A DNA stretch of 64,000 nucleotides from the NCBI GenBank assembly GCA_028023455.1, contig JAQFVV010012442.1, positions 702,501-766,500 on the forward strand. The letters are read 5' to 3'. How positions within the stretch are numbered: the stretch's first letter is position 1; every line of letters starts with the position of its first letter. Position numbers and translations under genes: made by a program. Under the pieces are notes generated by a model. That model saw nothing but the letters and a program-made list of their open reading frames with translations, did no database searches and had not been told where the DNA came from. This DNA is from Epiperipatus broadwayi (lineage: Eukaryota; Onychophora; Udeonychophora; Euonychophora; Peripatidae). Shown here piece after piece: positions 35,740 through 49,436 of this stretch.

Positions 35740-37730
35740 TTGATTTTTGATATAGTAATCAACAGGACTATTCTCTATCACAATTTTTGTGTTGGACATA
35801 CTTCATACTTTCTTGGTAGTTGGGTAAGTAAAAAAAATATTAATACCTTAATAATTTGTCTTTTCTTCAATGGAGTAAAATGCTCCTTCATTTTTTCGAA
35901 ATATGGCATTTTTGAATGTAATGCACAAGTATCTACTGCCAACAGCAAATCTAGTAATTTTGTTGATCCTGCTACCCTACTTTTAGAAAATGATCTAGTT
36001 TTGCAAAATAATGCTACACAAGGTATTATCTATTCCAATCAGACAACATGGCAAGATCCTTGAAAGTCTACCAGCACAGCTACTAAATACACTGAGCTGT
36101 ATCTAAATATACAAGGGCCTCTGTCCAACAGTACTAATTCTCCCCAATTTTACAGAAGTAGCAAGCTCATCTCAAATACAGCCAAAAACACAATAGTAAC
36201 TCAATGGGCAATGGATTGACTTCACACACAAATAACAAGCAAATAGATAAAAGCATCACCTATGTAAGTGCATTAAAATTTCATAAAACCTCATCAATCT
36301 ATCAGTCAGACATGGAAACTGAGTTTCAAGGGCTTACCAGCAATGCAAATAATATTCCTGATTTGCCCAAACATAAGAAATCTGCTTCACATATTATAAC
36401 CCAACCAATAGTAATTTAGTCAAAAAAACATTCAATGCAAATATGAACGAATCACAAATAAGTAATAGATTTACGTATGCAAATGCAGTAGCGAATTCAG
36501 AAAAAAAATGTGTGAGAATGTACAGGCAGCTTCAAAAAATTTAACAGAACTGCTCAGTCTAGAGGATGATTTTGAGGAACAAATACAAGATGATGGTTTA
36601 AGTGAACCTCACCACATCATGTTGGAATTGTATCAAGAGTATTGCAACTAATTTAACACAACCATACCAACCAGTTTACTCCAATCTTTTAAAAAAATTA
36701 AAAATGACCAAACCATAATTATATTTGTCACTAATCAAAAATGTGATTTAAGCAAATTTTTCACAGAAGAGTTTTACCAATTATTGAACAAAAAAAAAGT
36801 GTGGGTGTATATTTATAAATCATTATTCTTCCCTAATAATAGATATTTATGTTTGGAATTTCACAACAAAAACAAAAAGAAATCTTCCAAAATAAATTCA
36901 TTGGTAACCAAATACATTGCCCCCTAGTACTACAAGGGCTAATTAAAAATTGTTACACAAATGTCACGGAGAGGGATTTACATTTGTTATTTAAAAAATA
37001 TGAAAATATCTCCAATTTTAATTATTTTACGATGAAAAAAGCAGCGGCTCTGGTTTCCACAAACAGCCACATTTAACCTGAGTCTATATAAAAACATTAA
37101 TCCAACAGATATCCCAACTCTATATGCAAGGCAAAGTTTATCACTAATCACCTCATTTAAAGGGAAACTCCCACTATGTCATTCTTGTAAACAATGATCC
37201 CATTTGATTAAAAACGGCACCAATAAACATTTGCAACAAATGCAGCCTTAAACTCACTAAAAAACATAAATGCCAAACATTTTTACAAGCAAAGCAGCTA
37301 ATTACCACAACGCAAGCAACCAATGATGAAATAACTCAAATTACTATAAAACCAAACACCAATCTAACCACTAAACAACCAACTGATAACACCATCATTA
37401 CAATTGGTAATTCAGCAGTACTCAATTCCAATAACTCTGACCTAAATGAAGACTGCATGGATGAAGACTCACCATCTTATCATTCTGAAGATATCACAAC
37501 AGATTCTTCTCTCTTTAAAATAGCAAAGATAAAGAAGAAAAACCATGACAAAAAGAATTACGGCCACCACTGATAACTCAATTGATGACCAAATTATCAT
37601 GCATAATATGAAATCAACCATTATTAACCACAAAAATAGAAAAAAAAAGCTCAATTCCAGTCAGAAAAAAGCTAAGATCCACCTCATCACCTAGCTCAGA
37701 CAACAACATAACTGAATCCAGTTATTAGAT
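35740..37730 (+). pseudogene. LINE ORF1 relic with RRM-like fold and zinc knuckle remnant
   Basis: Fragments in several frames (35740-36063, 36204-36419, 36849-37076). The last holds 'GLIKNCYTNVTERDLHLLF' followed by a Phe-containing strand, an RRM-like pattern seen in many LINE ORF1 proteins. After a frame change, CHSCKQ...HLIKNG at about 37178-37215 has the spacing of a CCHC zinc knuckle with the last Cys replaced by Gly. ORF1 proteins bind the element's RNA. No intact frame remains. Confidence 0.55.
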
Positions 37731-37993
37731 TATACAATGACTATCAGTTCACTCTTGTGGTTTATCAGCACAACTGCTATTTCTCGAGGGAGTAGATGGT
37801 CATCACAGAGCCACTACAAAGGTTATCTCTATATCCCTTCCCATAAATGATTGCAATCTTAGCAATCCTGCTGGCAACAGCTCTAACTCATTGATCTTCA
37901 TATCTAATAAACTTTTATAGATTTACATCACATATTTATAGTCATCCACTCACACACTAAATATTACAGTGGTATCCTCAATCACAATGGTCA

Positions 37994-38679
37994 ATGTCAA
38001 AGGTATTAACTTGCAACATAAAATTTGGCCATAACCAATTAGCTCAATCGATTCAGCCCTCACTGCTTTTCATGGAAAACAAATGCTCAATCAATTCTAC
38101 CTATAAACCAGACAAATACCTAAATAGATTTTGTTATGGCAACTTTTCCTTGTCCAACTTATCTGTTGCAGGTGTTTTTTTTTTGTTCGTCAGAACTCTC
38201 CTCTTGAATCAATCAAATTTCGTTTTTAACCCACACATGAGCATAGTTACTTTTCAAAACCCAGCCTACACAATAAATATAATTAATTTGTACCTATACA
38301 AAAAAAATCAACAATATAAATTTCATTTTAATGACCAAGCCCCACCCCACAATACTAACTGGTGACTTTAGTATGTCAAATTCCGATTTTACTATCAAAT
38401 ATTTACATCTCATATATAAAAAAAACTCATGAGTGCAGAAGGATTCTTCTCATCCAATGCTATATCTATCTACACTCAAAAGCATTCTACATTGATAGAC
38501 CTCCTCTTCTACTCCTCTGATCTACATTACATAATAAATCCTTCCTTATGCCCAGTATCATCTTTTGATCACATGACACTCAATATACAAGTACAATTAG
38601 ATCTTCATCTCCATTCCACGCTCTCATTTAACATCACTATTAGACTATTGCTTCAATCCAGTGCTCCAGAAACAATAAT

Positions 38680-38766
<87 letters not shown>

Positions 38767-40030
38767 TATATATATATATATAAGTCTCTCAACCCAACAG
38801 AGGTGTGGTTTACAATTATAAATATCATTTCCTCCACAATTAAACATTACACCAACAGCAACCCATCTCCAACCTATCTAATAAAAAAATTGGATACTCT
38901 ACATTTAAAACTCAAAAGCACACCAAGCAACTCAACCTCAATTAACTCAATCTTATTGCTAAAACAGGAATACAAACAGATGCAACTCACATTAGCTGAA
39001 AATAAATCAATAAAAAGTCAACCTCTTTCTAAAAACACACATAATTGGGCAAATGGATTCATTTGCTGGGCCCTTGGCTCCAGCTCAAAAAAGTTCACTC
39101 CCTTCTCTATACTTTTAAACACAGAAACTTTAACAAGGGAAAATATGACAATACAAATTTATAATCCATATCAAAGACAGATTTTAGAAAACATTGTCAC
39201 CTTGTTTATTTCCATTCCACTTTGGCATCTCAACAGATCATCATAACATATCCAGAAATGACATAGCTACAAAAATCCAATCACATCCAAGTAACTCTCA
39301 CCCTAAAGTATATGCAATCCCCACATTTTTGCTTCATAATCTTAACTACTTTACAACCCCAATAATAGTAAATATTATTATCCATCTCTCTAACCAAATC
39401 CACACAATTGAGCAGCTCTACCTAGTATTGCTAGTCCCCTTCCTCAAAAAGTATATTCATCCATGTCCATTAAACAACTTCAGAACAATACCTATGCCCC
39501 TTCTCATCTTAAAAATTATTGAATCTATAGTAAAAGATAAAATTCAGCCTTTAATTCTTCCAAAAATTCCAAAATATCAGTTTTATAAAAAGGGCAGTTC
39601 CATACCAGAAGCACTTGTCCTATTTAAAACTATAATAGACAAAGTCAGATTAACCAAAAAAACTGTGCCAGTGGCGATTTAGCTTGACATTGAAGCAGTT
39701 TTTGATTCAATTCCAATTCAAAAACTACTGGAAATAATCAGTGGCCACAACATTCCTATCCATTTAATGTACATACTATCAAATCTACTTCACAACAGAA
39801 ACATTCACATTACTCTCAATGGCAAGATTTTTCCAAGTTTCATCCCTCACTCCTCCATCCCACAGGGATACCTCTGAGTTCACTGCTTTTCCTTACCTAC
39901 ATCTGTGCATTACTTGCTGAAATAGAAGCAAAACTACTTGGAAAATATATAGAAGACTTGAAACAGCAAATAAACCATCTATCCTACATGGACAATATAG
40001 TCACATTCCTCCTTTCTTAGAAGTCACTTC
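37994..40030 (+). pseudogene. LINE ORF2: APE-like endonuclease and reverse transcriptase, decayed
   Basis: Endonuclease part (37994-38640): TGDFSMSNSDF at about 38360-38390 matches the GDFN box, and STLIDLLFYSSDL...SSFDHMTL (about 38481-38580) matches the ID-x-SDH end of APE endonucleases. RT part (38803-40020): frames 38803-39246 and 39194-39682 cover the upstream fingers. LDIEAVFDSI (about 39684) is motif A, SSIPQGYL (about 39855, then a stop) motif B and SYMDNIVTFL (about 39985) the catalytic box, with N for the second D. Together with the frameshifts, it must be inactive. Confidence 0.8.
38684..38781. repeat. (TA)n microsatellite inside the LINE
   Basis: TA tract broken once by 'aaa' at about 38760. 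It separates the endonuclease and RT parts of ORF2 and must postdate the element's active life. Confidence 0.95.
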
Positions 40031-40559
40031 ATAAATTACAAGTCATTATTGAAAACTACTCATTAACTCATGCACTCCAATTCAATAAGTAAAAAAACAG
40101 CAATATAGAACATTTTTACTGGCCAGACAAATGCATTTCTAACCAAAACTGCATCACACAACTTTCTCAGAATTTATTTTCATCTCTCATTCAATGCACT
40201 CAAGAATCCCAATACATAATCAGTTACTGTGAGCAATAGAAAAGACAATTAATTCATTAGCCAAAGCTTATTTATCAATACATAGTAAAATTGCTCTAAT
40301 CAATATTTTAGTACTCCCAACAAAAAAATTAATTATTATGCACCAGTCATAAAATTCACCAACAGCTTTAAAAAAAATCAATTCTCTGTCTATGAAGCTA
40401 ATCTGGAATAAGAAAGCTACCTCCATTAGCATCAATATCATACAAAAACATACTAAATACAATGGCTTATCCTTACACTCAATCACAACCTTCTACTATC
40501 AAAAAGCCCACAACACACTAGTAAAACTATCTACTGTTTTTTTTTTCTATTTTCCAATC

Positions 40560-41240
40560 TTTCATTAAAATTTTACCCACTGATACCCCTCCACCAATCA
40601 AAAATAAATTCATTAATCAACTTGCCAAACTTATTAACAAGTATAACAAATCACAGAATAAATCATTGACAAAAATAAAATACTGGGAAGCACATTATTT
40701 TCCTCAACATCCCAAATTATCTTCTGACTACAAACAGTATCCTCAATGTCACCAACAAATACTTAGCAGTATCCTCAATGTCACCAACAAAGACTTAATA
40801 TCAAAATTTAAGTTTTGGTATCTTGAGCCAAAATATCTCTACTTTATTACTAAAATCAACATCAGTGCTGCCCTATCAATGGATTTTTCCCTATCAACCA
40901 AAATGAAATTTGCCAACATTGAACCAATTAGCTCACTGTGTCATTGAAAGGATGACACCATGAATCATTTTGCTTATACTTGTTCTAGCCTGCAAATATA
41001 CAGAGACTTAATCTCTGCAATCACTCACAGTTCAAAAACCACACTTTAAACGTTAATTGAAAACATTCACCAATGTTTTTTTACCCACAGTTAGAATCAC
41101 AATTTTTCTCTTGTTCACACTTAGGTTGCTGAGGTGCCATTTTGTGTTCAACCCCACTTCATGTAAATACCAATCACTATTGATAAACAAATTAACCAAA
41201 ATCAAAGAAAGAGATATTCTAATAGCTCCCATTGATATAT
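40560..41240 (+). pseudogene. LINE ORF2 C-terminal region with cysteine motif
   Basis: Frame 40666-40947 (KIKYWEAHYFPQHPKLS..., NKDLISKFKFWYLEPKYLY) is followed after a stop by 'SLCH*KDDTMNHFAYTC' at about 40930-40990. This corresponds to the C-x2-C...H...C motif closing many ORF2 proteins, as also seen in the LINE at the left edge. Confidence 0.6.
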
Positions 41241-41529
41241 AGTTACATCCACCTGGAGCCTAATTAAATCCCCAAATACAACTAAAATCACAATCAGTGC
41301 AAAAATAATTCATAACTGCTAATAAATATGAACTCATAGTTTCACCAGTCAACTTCAGAACTGTTCACGCTCCTGCCTAATCAGAATTTTGGTGTCTACT
41401 ACTAAACATTATTCCCCATAAAACTCTTAATAGAACTTCAAGCATTCAAGTCTAAGCATGTAAAAATGTAATGGCATGAATGATGTAATAATTGAACCAT
41501 AATTTATGGTAATGAAATAATGTTTAAAA

Positions 41530-41644
41530 CTAGTAGTAGTAATAGAACTAGTAGTGGTGGTGGTGGTCATGCTGCTGGTGGTGGTAGTGGCAGTGATGGC
41601 AGCTATGGTGGCAGTGGCTACAATGGCATCAGCAGCAGCAGCTA

Positions 41645-41742
<98 letters not shown>

Positions 41743-41845
41743 CTGCTAGTGTTATTAGTAATACTGGAAGTGGTGTTTGTGTTTGTGGTGCTGGTGATAG
41801 TGGCAGTGGCAGTTGAGTGGCAGTGGCAGTAGTAGTAATATTTTT
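41530..41845. repeat. (GTA)n trinucleotide microsatellite with GTG-rich flanks
   Basis: Pure GTA from 41646 to about 41740, with GTG/GCA variants on both sides. Poly-Val and poly-Thr frames over it are repeat artefacts. Confidence 0.95.
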
Positions 41846-42511
41846 TCACCACCAAGTTAAACAGGTCAAGGTTTTCATGCTCCAAAAGTTCTCAAAACCT
41901 AAGCCTGACAAGGTAAAACTATACCCCAAAATATCTTTTTCAATTTTCAATGACTGTATTTAATTAATAATTTTGTGTTGCATTTTTATTTAAATTTTCA
42001 TTTAATTATAATCAAGTTACCCAACAATAATTTTAGAAAACAGTATGGAGACAAATCCATCACATGACCAGATGCTTTCCACCAATTATATTAGCATAGA
42101 GTTTTATAAAGTTCAGTCAAACATAAACTTATTTTTAATTTTACTGTAGCATATTCTGATCTTTGTTAGAAAAAAAAATAATACAAATTTTCCAACAAGC
42201 ATTTCACTTGCTCAAAAACAAGTTAATGAGCTATGTTTTAAGCTTAAAACCCATTGAGCCCAATGTGTCACTATAAACCTCTATTTCAAAAATCTAGATT
42301 TTAACTGAGTTTGCATGGAAACAGTAAAGTTTACACTTATGGATCTTGTGTCATTCTTTCTGCCATATTTCTACCATTCAATAGATGTAAGTCTTTTTTC
42401 TCTGTGATGAAATGTCATTTTTTCATAAAAAATTTTTGTAAAATACATTTTGTATTTTTTTTTCTAATTTTTTATAGATTTATTCAATGGAAAATAATTT
42501 CTACCATAAGT

Positions 42512-44240
42512 ATGGACTTTTCTGACAGTAATTTTGATTTTGATTTTGAGTCTGACTCAAATTCACCATTGATTAGGCCTTTGTTTCTGAGACTTCTGCT
42601 TCAAGCCAATTATCAGATGGTAATAGTACTGATTTATCAGATGATCTAGAAGCTGGAGTATCCAAAAAAGAAAAAAAACCTTAGTGAACTCATCTGTAAG
42701 GAGGGTTAGGATGGTGACAAAGCTGATGCCATGGCCTTCCTGTCAACCTGATTTGGATTCATTTCTTGGTAACGTTAATAAACCACATGTGCCAATCAAA
42801 ACATTTACTAAGTCTCCAGGGCTAAATTTTTTTTAAATTTATTTTTTGATAAGAAATTATATGACTATATATGTGATGAAAGCAATATTTATGCTTCAGA
42901 ATTGAACACATTACTGAAGTGGGTCAATCTGTCATCCACTTAGTTGAATGCATTTTAGGCATGCTAATTCATGTTTGTAGTGTGTCATGTATGCCAAGAT
43001 TCAAATTTATTTGGTCTAAAATGAATCTCTGCTTCAAATGGTAATTGCTAAAGTTATGACCCGAGATCCAATTTTTGAAATTGTAAGCAGTTTGCATTTT
43101 AATGACAATAAAACCATAATATACAGTAGAATTTATATAATTAGACCAATTATAGGTCACTGCCATATTAATTTCAAAGCTGCATATCAGAAGCACCAAG
43201 AAGTAGCAGTTGATTAACCAATTACTAAATTTAATGGTTGTAACACCATGAAACAATTTGATGCTCAAAACTTGTAAAGCGAGACTTCAAATGGTGAGTC
43301 TGTGCAGTTAGTCATAATGGATATGTGTACAATAAGGAGTTCTATACAGGCAAAAGTGCAACTCCAGATGCTGGTCTTAATCTGATAACCCATGCTGTCT
43401 TGTCAGTGTTTTTTGCCACAACTTGCTAAACAGGATCATATTATTTTTTGTGACAGATGTTTTACTAGTGTACAATTCCCACAATTGTTGTCTGCAAGCA
43501 ATATATCTTGTTAAAACTGATAGTAAAAGTATTCCAGACAGCTTTCATAAACAGATGAAAAGAGGAGACTGTCATTCTGTATTTAACAGTTATCTTGAGT
43601 TTCAAATTTGGATGGATAATAATCCAATTGTTTTGCTCAATAATGCTTATCCACCATATGGGACTAGTACTGTTGTTAGAATACATAAAGATGGTACACA
43701 TCATTCATAACCATGTCCAAATGCAATTAAAAAAATACAACTATTTCATGGATGGAGTTAATTTAGCAAACCAGAAGTGAACTGCATACATCTGGTATAG
43801 AAAGTCTAAGTATTGGCCTATGTGCTTATTCTGGCATTGTTTTGATATGATTATTACTAATTTCTACATTTTATAATTTCCATACATGGTCCAAAAAATG
43901 TGGCATACATCACACCTGTAATGTAGAATAGCTTTATCTGCCTGCCTTATTGGTCACTTTCCAACTAGGAAAATGAAGCCTTAATACAATATAACATCTT
44001 CAGATTCTGTCTGGATGACATACAATAGCTGATCTGCACAACCATGATAAAGTCATAAATAAATGCATTGTACACCTAAAAACATAGCACACTGTGTAAC
44101 TTGTTTTAGCTTCATGACTGTATGCCTGAAAAACAAAGCACACTATGTAACTTATTTTGGCTTCATGAAAGGTGGGTGTATCCTCTTGTGTAGGAGTGAA
44201 GAGATATGCTGATTTGCTGATTATCATGCCAGAAGCAGCA
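42512..44240 (+). pseudogene. piggyBac-type transposase, decayed
   Basis: Plus strand, with frames shifting. Acidic N-terminus MDFSDSNFDFDFESDSNS (42512), then SSQLSDGNSTDLSDDLEAG. Core start VPIKTFTKSPGLNFF...YDYICDESNIYASE (about 42790-42905). FLGMLIHVCSV (about 42953) and VMTRDPIFEIVSSLHFNDN (about 43054-43110) match the conserved first half. HQEVAVD-x-PITKFNGCNTMKQF (about 43195-43260) holds the first catalytic Asp. DHIIFCDRCFTSVQF (about 43432-43475) holds the second. KYNYFMDGVNLANQ (about 43735-43777), equivalent to YNKHMGGVDLADQ, holds the third. RKSKYWP...HCFDMIITNFYI follows. A Cys-rich tail may be present near 44080-44200. piggyBac transposases excise and insert at TTAA. Many stops make it dead. 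Terminal inverted repeats were not located. Confidence 0.85.
44073..44170. repeat. 52-bp tandem duplication in the transposase tail
   Basis: 'agcacactgtgtaacttgtt' (44086) and 'agcacactatgtaacttatt' (44138), each followed by 'ttrgcttcatga'. It lies within the region expected to encode the C-terminal cysteine domain of the piggyBac relic. Confidence 0.8.
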
Positions 44241-44299
44241 GACCTCAAATGACTTTGTAAATATTCTATCCCACACAGCTACAATACCTATGGAATACA

Positions 44300-44570
44300 T
44301 ACAAGCTCAGAATCATATTCACACTTGGTCCTGTAATAGGTAAGATATATAATGATTTTATTTATATTATTGTTCATTTATTGTATGATTATAGTAAAAT
44401 CATATTCATTTTTTGCAATTATGTATTACACAGCTCAAATTATTCAATCTTATATAACTCAACCCATCCTGGTGCATATGTAGACTAAGATTAATATCCC
44501 TACTTGGTTCTGTAATAAGTAGATATATCATGATTTTATTTATATTATTGTTCATTTGCTGCAAATTTTG
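44300..44570. repeat. 178-bp tandem duplication
   Basis: 'gattttatttatattattgt' at 44354 and 44532, preceded in both by 'ttggtyctgtaataggt/agt'. Non-coding. The following 44570-45450 holds nothing else recognisable except a small 'gatatcctgc' repeat at 45128 and 45152. Confidence 0.75.
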
Positions 44571-45454
44571 TAATTCTTGATTTTTTTAGTTTTAGGTGAC
44601 ACAATTTGAATTTTACTTCAAGCTCTCAAATTATGTATAGTTTGCATTGTGTATCTTCAGTGTTATTTTTCTCTTGAATTTCTTCATATATTTATATAGT
44701 CATGTATTTAAAAAGACTTTCAAGTTCCCTAAATCCATCCACTCTATCTCATACAACTGATATACATGATTACACATATGAAAAAGATAAATTACCCCCA
44801 ATATACTTATTTTATACTGAATCAGAACTCATCGGTTAGTCCATGACATCATATCCCACTCATATATATAATCAGTGCTTATAATAATTTTGTTTATTTT
44901 GTTATTTATTGGTTTCCTTTTTTTTATTCATTTTATTGTACATAAATTTTTATTTGTTTATTTTTTTTTTTTAAATACACTTTTGCTTGAAAAGAATATA
45001 TATTTTAGGTCGCCCCCTCCCCATTGACCAATAATGTAGTAATTAATTATATTTTTCCGTAACTTTCAATTTACTAAAGTTCTTACTGTTATTTTTTTGC
45101 CCTCATTAAAATCAATCATTTCTAACAGATATCCTGCATGGAAGGATTAGGAGATATCCTGCTTGCAAGGACAAGATCTGGGTCTGCTAGGAAAAATAAA
45201 AGCTAACAATCGGCTCCTTCTCTCACATTTTATTATGAAAATCTGTCTCAGGTAGGTCATATTATATATCATTTTTTTCATATTTTATGATAAATGTGAT
45301 GAAGCTGTCTATGAAATTGTAATTTTAACATATATTTTTCAAAATTTAGAATTTGTGAACCAATGTAAATATAAACATGTTTAAAAGTGTTAAAAATCTC
45401 TTTTTTTAGGTAGTGACCATTTTAACAGTTCTATTACATTCTTTCATATCTACT

Positions 45455-45460
45455 CTTTTT

Positions 45461-45502
<42 letters not shown>

Positions 45503-45515
45503 AAAAAGATTTTAT

Positions 45516-45554
<39 letters not shown>

Positions 45555-45561
45555 AATAAAA
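45455..45561. repeat. Two adjacent (TA)n-centred palindromes
   Basis: First: 'ctttttaacaatata' (45455-45469) and its exact reverse complement (45494-45508). Second: 'ttttattac' (45510-45518) and 'gtaataaaa' (45553-45561) around another TA core. Same architecture as the pair at 31.3 kb. Confidence 0.95.
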
Positions 45562-46612
45562 TAGAAAATATATTAAAATTATATTTCTTGTATTTTTTTT
45601 TTTAAATTAAAGGTAGTGTATTTTTATTATTAAAAAGAATTCAAAATTTTAGTAGAATGCAAGATAATAACATAACGTTAATAAATTTATTACCTACTTA
45701 CAATTTGTATTACATTTTTTATTCAAACTGCCAATTAAAATCAAGTTGTCTAAATATATATATATTTTTAAAAAAGCCATCTGATGACAGCTATCTGTTG
45801 CAATAATACCAGTACAGAGTTTCCAAGTCCAAAGGTCAGTCAAGCATCCACTTATTTGTAAATATTGTAGTAGGAAACTCTGATCTTTGTTTAGTAATAA
45901 AAAAATGATTTTAAGTGGCATACCATTTTCAATTTCCAATCAGTTGATAACTTATTTCCAATTTTGTGGTAAAATGTTTCATTCAAATATTCAGCTAATA
46001 TCAAGTTACTAAAGTAATTTCAAAAAAACATAAGTCACTTTCAATAGCAATGCTGAGCCTACTTTCCTATCAAGATTTACTGTCTCCCTATGTGTAGACC
46101 ATCTCACCTTAAATTTCAAACTTAAATCATATTAAAAGACCTGAATAGCCCTCTCTAGAAATCACAACCCTCTAGACATGGATCCAACACTTAAATGTTA
46201 TTGAAAGCCTTATTCAGACTTTACCAATAACACATATATAGACCCAGACTATAAACAACCCACCACAAACTCATTTTAACCATTGCAACCAATTCTATCA
46301 TAACTATCATCCCTCCTCTGGAACACTCATCTATTGAAATGCACCAGAAAGCATTCATGATGGGTTTGTAACAAATATGAAAGCATCTTTCCATGTCTTC
46401 CATCCACATGAATGACACCGTTAGGAAAACCTGGTCCTTCAAAAAAAGATCTAGCACCCTAAAAATCAAAAATAGCACATTGATTTCATAGAGGTCTGGT
46501 TCTCACAGATAATTGTCACTCTATCATGGAAATTCTAGTCTAATGTCTACATTACCCAGGCAACCCAACCACAGAAAACTAAACCTGGTTTGCATCTTTT
46601 GAAACAATTTAT
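45562..46612. other. AT-rich non-coding DNA
   Basis: Two minus-strand frames of 81 and 85 aa (45694-45939, 46221-46478) have ordinary-looking composition but no recognisable motif. Nothing supports calling them genes. Confidence 0.45.
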
Positions 46613-47100
46613 GTAATATGCAAATCAATAAAATAACTTTTTAGAAATCTAAACCTACAACCACAGATTGCCATGTAACCATGGCAATTCAATCTATGTA
46701 AAACTTTTGTATCTAATCCACAGCATGTAAATGTTCTTGTAATTTTATATAAATAAATAAATATTCTTGTACATACATAAACCTACAATTACAGATTGTC
46801 CATGAAGTCACAGTAATCCATGCCATGTAAAACACTTTTAACTAATCCACAGCAGGAAAACATTCTTATAATCTCATGTAAATCAATAAATCTACTTTTA
46901 TATATGTAAATCTACATGTATGGACTGCCATTGTAATCACAGCAATCCAAACTATATAAAACTCTTGTGTCTAATTCATGGTACGTAAAAATTCCTGTAA
47001 TCCTGTGTAAATCAATAAATCTATTTTTATATATGTAACCATATAACTATAGATTGCTCATGTAAACACAGCAATTAATGTTATGTAAATCTTATAACAC
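46613..47100. repeat. Minisatellite, about 127-135-bp unit, nearly four copies
   Basis: Repeated anchors are 'aacctacaa...agattgcc' at about 46648, 46783, 46909 and 47038, 'aatcaataaat', and 'tctaatccacagca'. Copies are about 80% alike by eye. The array runs directly into the AAT microsatellite. Confidence 0.9.
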
Positions 47101-47130
47101 TCTAAGAAAAATAAAGTTTCTCTTTGAAAC

Positions 47131-48128
<998 letters not shown>

Positions 48129-48755
48129 TAAGGAGCTTTGAATACAGACCTTCAACCAATCTTCAACTCTCCATGCTATCTTATACCAATAATACACCTG
48201 CCACCAAATATGTCTAAAAATAAATAATCACCAACATATGTATTTTGTGCTAAACCAGACTCATCATTTGGTCCAGATTATCAACTCTACACATACAATG
48301 ATCAATACTCGGCTTTACATTAAGATAACATTTTTTATACATTAATGGAAAGTCTTCAATCTACACCCCCCTCCAACTCTTCAGCCGTCCATATCATTGA
48401 TAATCTGAAGATGGAATGCTCAAAGCTCACACTAATTCCAAAATTGTTGTGACCTTTGAGCATTCCGTCTTCAAATGTTCAATGATATGGACAGCTGAAA
48501 ATTTGGAGGGTGAAGTAGATTGGTGTCTGTCCAATAAAATATGAAGGTTTGTTATCTTAATATAAAAGTGAGCACTGATTGTATATATGTGTAGAGATGA
48601 TAATCTGAACCAAGTGACGAATGCTCGTTTAGCACATAATACATATATTGGTAAATATTTATCATTATAGACATATATGGGGTCAGGTGTATCCATGGTA
48701 CGATATAGCATGGAGAGTTGAGGATTGCATGAAAGTCTTAGTTCAAAGGCCCTTA
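48129..48755. mobile_element. Foldback (snap-back) MITE-like element with about 300-bp inverted arms
   Basis: The left arm (48131 to about 48430) is the diverged reverse complement of the right arm (about 48450-48753), about 80% identical by eye, meeting near 48442. The termini read AGGAGCTTTGAA on the left and, reverse-complemented, AGGGCCTTTGAA on the right. Both are flanked by TA, consistent with a TA target duplication of the Tc1/mariner kind. There is no coding capacity; the 123-aa minus-strand ORF across the right arm is incidental. Non-autonomous DNA transposon is the best reading. Confidence 0.75.
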
Positions 48756-49372
48756 TATTTATAATGAACATATAGATAATAAAAAGTTTGTATGTCAAAT
48801 ATTAATTTAATTAAATAAAAAATAGTGTTCTAGGCACTTGAAAATATTTAGACTGAAATTAAAATACAATAACATGACAAATTTATTTTTAAATTTCGTT
48901 ATGGCGGTTACATAGTTTTGTATGATTTGTCATTCGGATATATTCACACAATCAATGGTTATACATCAGGGTATTTTTTTAAAAAGTGATCATTATTTGG
49001 TCTATTTTTTCGTCATTATTTTTTTACCTCACGTTTCTATAAGATAAACAAAATGTGTTAATTTGAAACATTTTCCCAAGAGGATCCACTGTTTCCTCTC
49101 CAAGTCTTTTACTTGGTCATATACTTAACAGTTGATAAAGCTATTATCTAAGATTCTTAAAGTAAAGCAATAAAATAATTTACTGTTTTATGATACATTA
49201 TTGATATAATTTGTATAGCTTTATGATAACTATATATTTATTGTAATTTTGTATTTAAATATGCAACAAAAATCTTTTTAATCATTTTATTATAATTATT
49301 TAGAGTTATAAATTACTATTTTATTTCAAGAAATTTGTTTTACAGTTGATAGAAATTACATGATTTACCTGA
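48756..49372. other. AT-rich non-coding DNA
   Basis: Nothing recognised. Confidence 0.5.

Positions 49373-49431
<59 letters not shown>
49373..49431. repeat. (AC)n(AT)n compound microsatellite
   Basis: About 28 bp of AC followed by about 31 bp of AT. It leads directly into a dispersed repeat. Confidence 0.97.

Positions 49432-49436
<5 letters not shown>

Larger units (their letters stand above)
35740..41240 (+). mobile_element. APE-type non-LTR retrotransposon, nearly full length, decayed
   Basis: Plus-strand order of ORF1 (nucleic-acid-binding), apurinic-type endonuclease, reverse transcriptase and C-terminal cysteine motif identifies a LINE. All frames are heavily interrupted, and a 98-bp TA expansion lies between the endonuclease and the RT. 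Amino-acid composition is skewed to Asn/Ser/Thr/Ile. It is distinct from the minus-strand LINE at the left edge. Poly-A tail and target-site duplication were not found. Confidence 0.8.

Noticed and set aside
41427-41885. 152-aa Thr-rich and 92-aa Val-rich ORFs
   Set aside because: Translation of a GTA/GTG repeat on either strand.
45120-45190. Possible riboswitch-like or short regulatory repeat around the two 'gatatcctgc' words
   Set aside because: Just a 24-bp duplication with no stable fold or gene context.
48427-48798. 123-aa minus-strand ORF
   Set aside because: Lies over one arm of the foldback element and is not mirrored as a matching frame in the other arm.
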